11,538 nt of DNA from Candidatus Moraniibacteriota bacterium (GCA_003510795.1 DOKP01000040.1:1-11538), one strand, 5' to 3'; shown: positions 1 through 8,063, numbered from the stretch's first letter. The notes: generated from the letters alone by a model not told the origin. Program-made: numbers and translations.

Positions 1-2
1 CC

Positions 3-494
3 ATGCTCGGTCCTTTGTATGCTATTTATGTTGTGAAGTTTGTCGACGGTGTGACGGCCGTGAGTATTTCATGGGCAGCGTTTCTTGTTTCAACTTCAAT
101 ATTCACATATATCGTTTCCAGGAAAGGTGACGGAATAAAAGAAAAAGAATATTTACTGCTTGCTGGATATATTGTTAGAATATTGAGTTGGATTTTGTTG
201 ATTTTTGTTCACAATTTGACGTCATTAGTGTTGGTTCAAATATTATTAGGTTTTGGTGAATCGCTCGGCACACCTTCTTTCAATGCATTGTTTGCTGATC
301 ATCTGGACAAAAATAAACACATCAAAGAATATTCCAACTGGTCACTAATCGCAAATTTGACTTCCGCGGCAGGGATACTTGCCGGAGGAGCAATTGTTAA
401 TAATTTTGGCTTTAAGGCATTATTCTTGTTTATGTCTGCTCTTTCGCTTGTTGCTTTCTTTGGTATATTATTGAAACCAAGAAAATTATTATAA
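3..494 (+). CDS. Half-size MFS-type membrane transporter, 5' end cut by the window
   Basis: The 163 visible residues are almost wholly hydrophobic. They show the end of one membrane segment (residues 1-12) and five further segments at about 19-38, 49-69, 71-89, 113-133 and 136-157. The layout matches one six-helix half of a major facilitator superfamily transporter: a short charged loop after the second helix (RKGDG), then a G-E-S-L-G-T-P stretch and an A-D-H cytoplasmic loop before the fifth helix, and a G-G helix followed by NNFGF. The protein stops after the sixth helix, where a normal MFS protein (~400 residues) would continue with a second half. From memory, Patescibacteria often carry single-half MFS proteins of ~190 residues, so about 20-25 residues are probably missing off the left edge. 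The ATG at 3 is unlikely to be the true start. Substrate unknown. The stop TAA (492-494) overlaps the next ATG (494-496), suggesting translational coupling. Confidence 0.75.
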   Translation: MLGPLYAIYVVKFVDGVTAVSISWAAFLVSTSIFTYIVSRKGDGIKEKEYLLLAGYIVRILSWILLIFVHNLTSLVLVQILLGFGESLGTPSFNALFADHLDKNKHIKEYSNWSLIANLTSAAGILAGGAIVNNFGFKALFLFMSALSLVAFFGILLKPRKLL

Positions 495-708
495 TGAATA
501 AAAAATTTGATTTAATAACATCGCCCAACACTCAATATCCGCAAGGGCTAAAGCCACATTTCAATTTCGTTTCACTTCATTGAAACGTCGAATAAGGAGG
601 AGGCTAGATAAATACTTCTTTGTCTGCGATCAAGAAGGCCACCTTATTGATAAAGAAAATCCTTGGCAATGCAAAGGATGTACCAATCCACCAATACACA
701 TTTTTTGA
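494..708 (+). pseudogene. Small Cys-containing protein, apparently split by a frameshift
   Basis: An ATG at 494 overlaps the stop of the MFS gene (TAATG) and opens a 29-codon frame beginning MNKKFDLITSP that ends with TGA at 581-583. In the neighbouring frame, open from 511 to the TGA at 706-708, the end reads like real protein: an arginine-rich stretch (KRRIRRR), then LDKYFFVCDQEGHLID, then NPWQCKGCTNPPIHIF with a C-x2-C pair (codons 670 and 679) and an earlier Cys at 625. Joining the two frames near 562-580 would give a protein of about 71 residues. A single missing base or a -1 shift would do this. I see no canonical slippery heptamer, but a 7-bp inverted repeat (568-574 with 581-587) sits exactly at the frame change. 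It could be a decayed gene, a sequencing error, or less likely programmed frameshifting. I do not recognise the family. Confidence 0.45.
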
Positions 709-726
709 TAATTTATCAATAGCCGT

Positions 727-770
727 TTAGGCATGAGAAGCAAATATTCTCATGCCTAATTTTTATTTTT
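727..770 (+). terminator. Intrinsic terminator between convergent genes
   Basis: A perfect 13-bp inverted repeat (TTAGGCATGAGAA at 727-739, TTCTCATGCCTAA at 747-759) with a 7-base loop is followed on the plus strand by a T-rich tract (760-770). This is a classical Rho-independent terminator for the MFS gene and its small neighbour. dxs ends at 769 on the opposite strand, so the same hairpin may also stop minus-strand transcription, although the minus-strand side lacks a clear U tract. Confidence 0.85.
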
Positions 771-2649
771 ATTTAACATCAAGTAGAAAGTTTTGATCCT
801 TTGTAAACTCCAAAATAGATTTTTTAATTCCCTCTTCCGAAAGTCCGACTTCGGCCAAAACTTCATCGATACTGCCATGCTCTGGAAATCTATCCGGCAA
901 ACCCAAGTTTTTTACAAAAACTTCTATTTTACTATCCATAAAAAATTCGTTAACCGCGCTCCCTGCTCCGCCCGCGGTGGCATTGTCTTCGATAGTAATA
1001 AAATATTTATGTGCTTGAGAAAGATTTTTTAATAATTTCCCGTCCAATGGTTTTATAAAACGCATATCAACCAAAGTGGCGTCCAGCTCCTCGGCAATAT
1101 TTTTGCATCTTTTTAACATCGTACCATAAGACAAAATTGCAATTTTCTTCCCCTTCCTTATTATATTCGCTTCGCCCAATATTATCTTTTTGTTTTTCTT
1201 CTTATTATATTTTTCTAAAACCCCGCCTCGCGGATATCTCACAATAGCCGGTCCGTTATAATTATAGCCAAATTCCAACATATTATAGCACTCTTCTTCA
1301 TCGGAGGGGGCCATAATAATTAAATTTGGAATCAATCGACCGAAAGATAAGTCGAAACTTCCGTTGTGAGTCGCGCCGTCACTCCCCACAATTCCACTTC
1401 GATCCAGAGCAAAAAGTATATCTAAATTCTGCAAAGCCACATCGTGGATTAGCTGGTCGAAAGCACGTTGCAAGAAAGAAGAATAAATCGCCACCACTGG
1501 TTTTTTGCCCGCTACAGCCAAGCCGGCTGCAAAAGTCACCGCGTGTTGCTCGGCAATTCCTACATCATGATAGCGTGCATTAAATTTCTTGCAAAAATTA
1601 TTTAATCCTGAACCATCGCACATCGCTGGAGTAATAGCATGCAATTTTTTATCCTTTTTCGCCTTATCACAAATCCAATCCGAAAAAACATTCGAAAAAG
1701 TTAACTTACTTTTAGTGTCTGGAATTTTTTCTCCCGTCAATAAATTAAATGGTTTTACAGCGTGCAGAGAAAAACAATCTTTTTCTGCTGGTGCATAGCC
1801 TTTGCCTTTGGTAGTTATGATATGCAAAAATTTTGGGCCTTTGATTTTTTTTAAATTTTCTAATACCTCTATCAAATTTTCCACGTCATGACCATCAATC
1901 GGCCCATAATAACCAAATCCCAATTCTTCAAAAAATGTTCCCGGAGTAATCATCCCCCTAGTATACAATTCCGCTTTCCGCACAAATTCCTGAAGAGATG
2001 GTATAATTCCCAAAAACTCCCTGCCCTTTTCCCTAAATTTAGTATAAGAAGGAGAAGAAATTAAACGTGTCAAATATTTACCCATTCCTCCCACATTAGG
2101 AGAAATGGACATTTTATTATCATTAAGAATCACCAACATATCTGCTCGCGCATCACCCGCGTGATTAAGAGCCTCCATCGCCATCCCGCCGGTCAAAGCT
2201 CCGTCTCCAATTATGGCAACCACTTGATTTGGATTTTTTTTACCGCGATTAGCTATTGCTAAGCCGGTGACTACACTAATTGAAGTACTGGAATGACCCA
2301 CACCAAAAACATCATATTCACTTTCTTCTCGCTTAGGAAAAGGTGCTAATCCTCCTTTTTTTCGGATAGTGTGCAATTTATTTTTTCGTCCGGTAAGAAT
2401 TTTGTGAGGATAAGATTGGTGCCCTACATCCCAAATCAAAAAATCGTCAGGTGTATCAAAAACTTTATGCAGAGCTACGGTTACTTCCACCACTCCCAAA
2501 TTTGAACCAAAATGTCCGCCAGTTTTAGCTACGCTTTTTATCAAAAAGTTGCGCACGTCATCACATAGAATAATCAGTTCCTTGTTGGAAAGTTTTTTTA
2601 AGTCTTGAGGTAAATTTATTTTACTCAAAATATTCTTATTTTTTTTCAT
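769..2649 (-). CDS. dxs: 1-deoxy-D-xylulose-5-phosphate synthase
   Basis: DXS is a cytoplasmic, thiamine-diphosphate-dependent enzyme that condenses pyruvate with glyceraldehyde 3-phosphate to give DXP, the entry to the MEP isoprenoid pathway and a precursor of thiamine and pyridoxal. The 626 residues are full length for the family. Visible signatures are GGHFGSNLG (44-52, active-site His46), GHQSYPHKILTGR (76-88), the ThDP/Mg site GDGALTGG (148-155) with NDN (176-178), GIAEQHAV with Glu367 at the cofactor aminopyrimidine position, DRSGIVGSDGATH (416-428) and YPRGG (472-476). No key residue appears lost. The start ATG at 2649 lies 6 bases after the stop of the NRAMP-type gene, so the two are probably cotranscribed. 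Only a weak GAGA ribosome-binding match, inside the end of the upstream gene, is seen. Other MEP genes are not in this window, so whether the pathway is complete cannot be judged. Confidence 0.97.
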   Translation of the reverse strand: MKKNKNILSKINLPQDLKKLSNKELIILCDDVRNFLIKSVAKTGGHFGSNLGVVEVTVALHKVFDTPDDFLIWDVGHQSYPHKILTGRKNKLHTIRKKGGLAPFPKREESEYDVFGVGHSSTSISVVTGLAIANRGKKNPNQVVAIIGDGALTGGMAMEALNHAGDARADMLVILNDNKMSISPNVGGMGKYLTRLISSPSYTKFREKGREFLGIIPSLQEFVRKAELYTRGMITPGTFFEELGFGYYGPIDGHDVENLIEVLENLKKIKGPKFLHIITTKGKGYAPAEKDCFSLHAVKPFNLLTGEKIPDTKSKLTFSNVFSDWICDKAKKDKKLHAITPAMCDGSGLNNFCKKFNARYHDVGIAEQHAVTFAAGLAVAGKKPVVAIYSSFLQRAFDQLIHDVALQNLDILFALDRSGIVGSDGATHNGSFDLSFGRLIPNLIIMAPSDEEECYNMLEFGYNYNGPAIVRYPRGGVLEKYNKKKNKKIILGEANIIRKGKKIAILSYGTMLKRCKNIAEELDATLVDMRFIKPLDGKLLKNLSQAHKYFITIEDNATAGGAGSAVNEFFMDSKIEVFVKNLGLPDRFPEHGSIDEVLAEVGLSEEGIKKSILEFTKDQNFLLDVK

Positions 2650-2655
2650 AAAAAA

Positions 2656-4125
2656 TTATCTCACGAAATGCAGCATTCCTCCTATTGCAACAGTGCTTAT
2701 TATAAAAAATATCGCTCCCCAACCAAATATTTTAACCCAAACCGGATTAGTTTCTCGACCCATTATCTTTTTATCATCCCCAACTACCATTATAACAATC
2801 AGAAGCGGAAGTGCAATAATGCCATTGAGAAAAGCTGCATAATACAAGGCTTTAATTGGGTTGATGTCTAATAAATTTAACAATAATCCAAATAAAATAG
2901 AAACTATAATTACCATATAAAATCCCTTTGCTCGAGAGAATTTTTTATCTAATCCTTCGCGCCATTTCATTACTTCAGCCAAGGCATAAGCCCCGCTACC
3001 AGCCAAAATTGGCACCGCCAAGAGACCCGTTCCGATTATTCCAATAGCAAATAGCAGATAGGCATAATCTCCAGCCAGCGGTCGAAGTGCTTCGGCTGCT
3101 TGATGAGCTGACTCAATATTAGTAATTCCATTTTTAAATAAAACTTGCGCTGTGGTTAATACGATAAAAAAGAAAACCACGTTAGCTAAAATCATTCCCG
3201 TACCAACATCTGTTCTCATTTTGGCAATTCTTTCGTGGTTATTGATGTGAAATTTTTTATGCATTAACCTTTGAATCTTTTTCTTGAATTCATTTTCTTC
3301 CACTTCGCCTGAAGCCTGCCAAAAAAACAAATAAGGAGTGATACTAGTTCCAAATACCGCAATTATGGCAAACAGATATTCCTCACTAAAAGTAATCCGA
3401 GGGATAGCTACGAAACTCAAAATCTCTCGCCAATCGGGATTAATTATTATTCCCGTGATTACATAGGCTAACACCGAAAAAGCCAGCCATTTTAAAATTC
3501 TTACATAAATACGATAACCGATAAAAACTTCCAGCGCAATACTTAAAACCGCAAAAAAGACAGCGCCTACATAAAAATTTATATTAGTTAACATCTGCAA
3601 GGAAGCTGCCATCGCTCCTAAATCTGCCCCGATGTTAACCACATTAGCTATAATTAATAAAATTACAATAAAGGCTACAACTTTCTTTTTGTAATGTTTC
3701 TGCAAAACTCCGGCCAATCCTTTATTGGTCACGATTCCGATTCTGGCGCAAACTTCTTGAATTGCCATCATCATCGGAAGTAGCCAAGCCGCCATCCAAA
3801 TGATGCCCAAGCCAAATTTTGCCCCCACTGAAGAATAAGTCCCTATTCCACTAGGATCATCATCTGACGCGCCGGTGATAAAACCAGGTCCTAGAGCACG
3901 AAAAAAATAATATCCTTTAATCCAAGGCTTTTCAATCAATTTAATAAATCTAAGCACTTCTGACTCAGCCACTCTGATTATTCCTTCTTCATCTCGGATA
4001 GCTTCAATCTCCCTCCAAGAGATTAATTTTTTTGCCAAAATCAAAGGAATTCCAGCTTTATGACGAAATTCAGAAAGAGTAAAAAATTTCTCTCCGGAAA
4101 GATTATCGACTTTTTTGTTTTTCAT
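2656..4125 (-). CDS. NRAMP-superfamily metal transporter with N-terminal HTH-like extension
   Basis: A 489-residue protein with 11 likely membrane helices between about residues 75 and 488. The first helix carries D88-D-D-P-S-G93, at the position of the classical NRAMP DPGN metal-binding motif. The sixth carries ITPYLFFWQASGEVEE (262-277), at the position of the classical MPH motif. The metal-contacting Asn and Met are thus Gly93 and Thr263, and the His is Tyr265. I recall a large bacterial clade, usually annotated as divalent metal transporters, with the same DDDPSG and PYLFFWQ signatures. The substrate is therefore a divalent cation by family, but not securely Mn/Fe. Residues ~14-65 precede the first helix and resemble a MerR/excisionase-type helix-turn-helix (FFTLSEFRHKAGIPL ... 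WREIEAIRDEEGIIRV ... VLRFI), which is unusual for this family. No strong Shine-Dalgarno is seen before the ATG at 4125. dxs follows after 6 bases. Confidence 0.9.
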   Translation of the reverse strand: MKNKKVDNLSGEKFFTLSEFRHKAGIPLILAKKLISWREIEAIRDEEGIIRVAESEVLRFIKLIEKPWIKGYYFFRALGPGFITGASDDDPSGIGTYSSVGAKFGLGIIWMAAWLLPMMMAIQEVCARIGIVTNKGLAGVLQKHYKKKVVAFIVILLIIANVVNIGADLGAMAASLQMLTNINFYVGAVFFAVLSIALEVFIGYRIYVRILKWLAFSVLAYVITGIIINPDWREILSFVAIPRITFSEEYLFAIIAVFGTSITPYLFFWQASGEVEENEFKKKIQRLMHKKFHINNHERIAKMRTDVGTGMILANVVFFFIVLTTAQVLFKNGITNIESAHQAAEALRPLAGDYAYLLFAIGIIGTGLLAVPILAGSGAYALAEVMKWREGLDKKFSRAKGFYMVIIVSILFGLLLNLLDINPIKALYYAAFLNGIIALPLLIVIMVVGDDKKIMGRETNPVWVKIFGWGAIFFIISTVAIGGMLHFVR

Positions 4126-4149
4126 ATTTTTTAGAAACTAAAATCAAAA

Positions 4150-4179
4150 ATAATGCTCAAAAATGCAAGAAACTGTCTA
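4150..4179 (-). promoter_or_regulatory. Possible promoter for the NRAMP-dxs pair
   Basis: On the minus strand a TAGACA box (4179-4174) and a CATTAT box (4155-4150) are separated by 18 bases and end about 24 bases before the NRAMP start. They match the sigma-70 consensus 5/6 and 4/6. The 75-base gap has no terminator hairpin, so read-through from the gene upstream is also possible. Confidence 0.3.
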
Positions 4180-4200
4180 AAGTAATAAAAAAATGTGTTA

Positions 4201-5151
4201 TTAAAGTCTAAACCCCTGCATTTTATTTTTAAACTTTTCAAAAACTTTAGGACCCTGAGGATTGGGAAGGAAAATTAAAGCGCTCTTGTCTGCATCAATT
4301 AAACTATTTTCATTATTGGTTTTAGGATTTTCTTTAATTTTTTTAGTTTCTATCTTTTCCAAATATTTTTCCAAAAAATTCCAATCGAATAAATTTTCCA
4401 GCAAAGCTCTACAAAATTTACTTATCTTAGTGTCTCCGGAAGTTAATAGATTCCCCGTTAGGGACAAATAATAATTGGGTTTATATTTTCTAATCCAATG
4501 ATTTCTTATTTGGAATTTTTGAAAATAATTTTTTTTATCGAAAAGAGGAAAACAGAAAAAATACTCGCTGGCTGAATACAAATCCTTATTTCTAATTTCG
4601 AGAGAATTAGTAGTGATAAAATAATTAAGGCATACCCTATTCCTTATTCTATCATGATGTCTCCTTCTTCCCAAAAAATGCGCCCATAAAGTTATAAAAG
4701 TTCTGCCTATCCAGATTCTATTTTCTTTTAAAACAACCAGTACGTCCCAGTCGCTTTTAGGATGGGCGTTTTTCATCGCTAATTTTCCCGTAACCAAAAT
4801 CATCCTCACAAAAGGCGCAATCTTCAATAAATCGATGGTTTTTTTCATTTTCCTTATCTTCAAAATAGAAATTTTGTTTCTCCTCACTCTATTTTCAACC
4901 AACCCGTCCCGGCCTTTTAAAAAATACATGCCCTTTTTACTGTCGATAAATCTTTGCAAATCCGCCTCCTTTAAGATTAGCAAGACATCTTTTAATGCAA
5001 CTTTTTTATCGCCATTTTTAACTTCATCCCCAGTTGCCAAAAGATGTTTCCAAATTTCAAAAAGGGTCAATGGATAATTCAAAACATCATAATAACAAAC
5101 AGTACTCAAGACACTTTTTTTAAAATCATCCTCCATACAATTATTTGGCAT
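4201..5151 (-). CDS. Winged-helix/nucleotidyltransferase-like protein with altered GS motif
   Basis: A 316-residue soluble protein. Residues ~10-80 resemble a winged-helix segment (VCYYDVLNYPLTLFEIWKHL, ending ...KKGMYFLKGRD). Residues ~115-180 resemble the nucleotidyltransferase fold of the Pol-beta/MNT type: VTGKLAMKNAHPKSDWDVLVV keeps the metal-binding D134-x-D136 pair, but the usual Gly-Ser that opens this motif reads G122-K123. The C-terminus (ALIFLPNPQGPKVFEKF, 291-307) matches the end I remember from uncharacterised nucleotidyltransferase-domain proteins of Patescibacteria. No function is assigned; it may be a degenerate or substrate-shifted transferase. Start: ATG at 5151 is the first in frame. 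A second ATG five codons later (5134-5136) is an alternative. A GAGAGGGTGA tract lies too far upstream to be a normal ribosome-binding site. The gene lies between uvrA and the NRAMP gene on the same strand. Confidence 0.7.
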   Translation of the reverse strand: MPNNCMEDDFKKSVLSTVCYYDVLNYPLTLFEIWKHLLATGDEVKNGDKKVALKDVLLILKEADLQRFIDSKKGMYFLKGRDGLVENRVRRNKISILKIRKMKKTIDLLKIAPFVRMILVTGKLAMKNAHPKSDWDVLVVLKENRIWIGRTFITLWAHFLGRRRHHDRIRNRVCLNYFITTNSLEIRNKDLYSASEYFFCFPLFDKKNYFQKFQIRNHWIRKYKPNYYLSLTGNLLTSGDTKISKFCRALLENLFDWNFLEKYLEKIETKKIKENPKTNNENSLIDADKSALIFLPNPQGPKVFEKFKNKMQGFRL

Positions 5152-5215
5152 TATTAAAACTTACGCCAATTCACCCTCTCTCAAATATAAACATGCAGAA
5201 AAATTTCCTAGCTAA

Positions 5216-5252
5216 CCCCTCCTCAATCCTCCCCTTGCAAAGAGGAGGAGGC
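5216..5252. repeat. CT/AG-rich intergenic inverted repeat
   Basis: In the 113-base gap between the nucleotidyltransferase-like gene and uvrA, CCTCCTC (5218-5224) is the inverse complement of GAGGAGG (5242-5248), with a 17-base spacer that contains its own partial complement (CCTC...CTT / AAG...GAGG). It is strikingly GC-rich and purine/pyrimidine-biased compared with its surroundings. On the minus strand it follows the uvrA stop, so it might act as a transcription end, but there is only a short T run 11 bases after the stem. It also resembles dispersed intergenic repeats found in many genomes. Confidence 0.45.
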
Positions 5253-5264
5253 TCTATTTGATAA

Positions 5265-8063
5265 TCACAAGAACTTTCCTGTAGGACTATCTTTTTTAGT
5301 TTTTAGTTTTTCCGGAAAACCCTCAAAAATTATTCTGCCTCCGTTCTTGCCGCCATCAGGACCCAATTCGATTACCCAATCTGCGCCCTTGATAACATCT
5401 GTATTGTGCTCGACTATCAATACTGAATTTCCTTTTTCCACAAGAGCATCGCATACATTCAATAATTTTTTAATATCATCAAAATGAAGTCCTACTGTCG
5501 GTTCGTCTAAAATATAAAGCGTCTTGCCACTTGATTTCCTGGACAATTCAGTGGCTAATTTTATCCGCTGGGCTTCTCCTCCTGAAAGTTCAATGGCACT
5601 TTGTCCCAGCTTCAAATATCCCAAGCCCACATCTTCCATAATTTTCAATTTTTCATAAATCAAATTATGCTTTTTGAAAAATCTTAAAGCATAGCTCACA
5701 CTCATCTCAAGCACTTCCGCTATATTTGCTCCTTGATATTCAATTTCCAATGTTTTTTTATTATAACGGGTGCCCTCACAAGATTCGCATTCCACATACA
5801 TATCCGGCAAAAGATGCATCTCTATTTTTTTCTTGCCGTCTCCCTGGCAAACATCACAACGTCCGCCCTTCATATTGAAACTAAAACGGCTAGCATTATA
5901 TTTTCTGATCTGGGATTCTTCTACCTGCGCAAACAATTCTCGAATATGGGAAAAAACTCCGGTATAAGTAGCAGCATTGGACCTGGGTGTCTTGCCAATT
6001 GGAGATTGCGTAACATTAACTACTTTACTAATATGTTTCAAGCCTTTAATCAGCTTATGCTCGCCAGGTTGGGCTTTTGAATTATAAAAATGCCTATTGA
6101 GAACACGCGCCAAAATATCATTTACTAGGGTCGACTTTCCGCTGCCTGAAACTCCGCAAATAACCACCATTCTTTCCAGAGGAATATTTGCTGTAACGTT
6201 TTTTAAGTTATGCTCATTCGCTCCAATGATTTCTATAAACTTATCCGCTTTTTTGCGCTTAGTGTTCCGCTCAAAAACTTTTTTCTTACCTGTCAGATAT
6301 TGCGCTGTCTGAGTTTTACTTTTTAACATTTTGCTCACCTGCCCGCTAAAAATAACCTCTCCCCCTTCTTCTCCAGCACCTTTACCCATGTCTATTATCC
6401 AGTCAGCTTCCCGAATAAAATCTCTATCATGTTCCACTACTATCAAAGAATTATCCCTATCCCGCAAAGATTTTATGGTGTCGATTAATCTTTTGTTGTC
6501 TCGGCTATGCAAACCAATTGAAGGCTCATCCAAAACATAAATTATTCCAGTTAATTTAGATTTTATTTGGGTAGCTAGCCTGATTCGTTGTGCCTCTCCT
6601 CCGGAAATGGTCTGAGTTCCCCTGCCTAGACTAAGATATCCTAATCCTACATTCTCCAATATTTCTAACCGGCTAAAAATTTCGTTTACTAAAGTTACTA
6701 CTATTTTATTGCTTATATTTTTACTTTTAAATATCTTTAAATATTCTATTAACGATTCTATATCCATGTTGATCCAATCATTGATAGATTTGCCATCAAT
6801 AAAAATATTCACAAATTCACTTCTAAGTCTCTTTCCTTCGCAGACAGGACATGTCTCGCTTGTCATGTATCTTTCAATCTCAGTTCTGGCATGATCTGAT
6901 TTGGTATTTCGATATTTATCTTCCATCATTCCGATTACGCCATCGAATTCAAGGCTGCTGTCTCCATAAAGGATTATGTCCAAATGTTTTTTTGATAATT
7001 TATTTATCGGAGTATGGAGAGAAAAACCTATTTTTTGGGATAATTTTTCCAAAATTTGCATTCCCTGTCCACTGCTGCCATTTCTGCCACCCACGCTCCC
7101 CCAAGGTTTTATAGCGCCCTCTGCCAAAGATAATTTATTATTAGAAATAACCAAGTCAGAAGAAATTTTCATCTTTACACCCAACCCTGAACATTCCAAG
7201 CAAGCGCCTTCCGGATTATTAAAAGAAAAATGGCGGGGAGTTATTTCCTTTATTTTAACTCCGCAATCACCGCAGACAAAATCCCTATTGTACATAAAGA
7301 CGTCTTTATTATCTACTACAATTTTCATTGAGCCAAAACCCACTTTCATAGCAGTTTCAATTGAATCCATTATTCTTTCCTCATCTAAATTTTTTAAATT
7401 CAACACTATTCTGTCGATAACAATATCCGCCTCAAAAGAAGATTCTTGCTCTTTAATCAAAGAAAAAGCTTCATCAATAGTTAAAATCTTTTCATTGATT
7501 CTTACTCGAGCATAACCAAGCTGGCTAATGTGATTCAAATTTTCTATGATGTTCTTTTCCTTCTTATTGCAAGGCGCCAAAATAACCAGCATAGATTTGT
7601 CGGGTCTTTTTTTTATTTCCATCAAAATATCCTTGTTGCTCTTTTTCTCCATCAAAACACCACAAATCGGGCAATGCGGTTCTCCAGCATTGGCAAATAA
7701 AATTCTTAGATAGTCATATATTTCTGTCAAAGTTCCGACTGTCGAACGCGGGCTTCTCACTACACTTTTTTGATCAATGGAAATGGGCGGACTAAGATTT
7801 TCAATACTATCCACGTCTGGCTTAGAAGAAACATCCAGGAAACTTCTCGCATAAGAACTCATTCCCTCGACATAACGCCTGTTTCCTTCCACAAAAATAG
7901 TATCGAAAGCCAGAGAAGATTTCCCACTGCCAGAAAGTCCAGTTACTACAACAAATTTATTTTTAGGAATATCAACACTGATATTCTTTAAATTATTCAC
8001 CCGCGCACCTTTAACTAAGATAAAATCCTTCTTATTTTTATCTTTTATTTTTCTGTTTTTCAT
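5265..8063 (-). CDS. uvrA: Excinuclease ABC subunit A
   Basis: UvrA is the damage-recognition ATPase of nucleotide excision repair; it loads UvrB on damaged DNA. The 932 residues are full length and show both ABC halves. First half: Walker A GLSGSGKS (42-49), zinc module C264-x2-C267 ... C288-x2-C291, ABC signature ISGGEAQRIRLA (486-497) and Walker B LDEPSIGLH (511-519). Second half: Walker A GVSGSGKS (637-644), zinc module C736-x2-C739 ... C759-x2-C762, signature LSGGEAQRIKLA (826-837) and Walker B ILDEPTVGLH (851-860). A further Cys pair occurs at 131/134 and at 405/408, as in other UvrA proteins. The typical RRYVE...SYAR and SIDQK...RSTVGT motifs (62-72, 95-111) are also present. The start ATG at 8063 lacks a visible Shine-Dalgarno; the leader is AT-only just before it. 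It has its own promoter in the divergent intergenic region. uvrB and uvrC are not in this window. Confidence 0.98.
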   Translation of the reverse strand: MKNRKIKDKNKKDFILVKGARVNNLKNISVDIPKNKFVVVTGLSGSGKSSLAFDTIFVEGNRRYVEGMSSYARSFLDVSSKPDVDSIENLSPPISIDQKSVVRSPRSTVGTLTEIYDYLRILFANAGEPHCPICGVLMEKKSNKDILMEIKKRPDKSMLVILAPCNKKEKNIIENLNHISQLGYARVRINEKILTIDEAFSLIKEQESSFEADIVIDRIVLNLKNLDEERIMDSIETAMKVGFGSMKIVVDNKDVFMYNRDFVCGDCGVKIKEITPRHFSFNNPEGACLECSGLGVKMKISSDLVISNNKLSLAEGAIKPWGSVGGRNGSSGQGMQILEKLSQKIGFSLHTPINKLSKKHLDIILYGDSSLEFDGVIGMMEDKYRNTKSDHARTEIERYMTSETCPVCEGKRLRSEFVNIFIDGKSINDWINMDIESLIEYLKIFKSKNISNKIVVTLVNEIFSRLEILENVGLGYLSLGRGTQTISGGEAQRIRLATQIKSKLTGIIYVLDEPSIGLHSRDNKRLIDTIKSLRDRDNSLIVVEHDRDFIREADWIIDMGKGAGEEGGEVIFSGQVSKMLKSKTQTAQYLTGKKKVFERNTKRKKADKFIEIIGANEHNLKNVTANIPLERMVVICGVSGSGKSTLVNDILARVLNRHFYNSKAQPGEHKLIKGLKHISKVVNVTQSPIGKTPRSNAATYTGVFSHIRELFAQVEESQIRKYNASRFSFNMKGGRCDVCQGDGKKKIEMHLLPDMYVECESCEGTRYNKKTLEIEYQGANIAEVLEMSVSYALRFFKKHNLIYEKLKIMEDVGLGYLKLGQSAIELSGGEAQRIKLATELSRKSSGKTLYILDEPTVGLHFDDIKKLLNVCDALVEKGNSVLIVEHNTDVIKGADWVIELGPDGGKNGGRIIFEGFPEKLKTKKDSPTGKFL

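Noticed and set aside
705..719. The inverted repeat TTGATAA/TTATCAA just before the main terminator.
   Set aside because: The loop would be a single base and the stem is AT-only, so a stable hairpin is unlikely. The 13-bp hairpin right after it is the convincing terminator.
6976..7515. A 179-codon plus-strand frame opposite uvrA.
   Set aside because: It lies wholly antisense to conserved uvrA coding sequence, and its translation has no domain-like features. It is a shadow frame.
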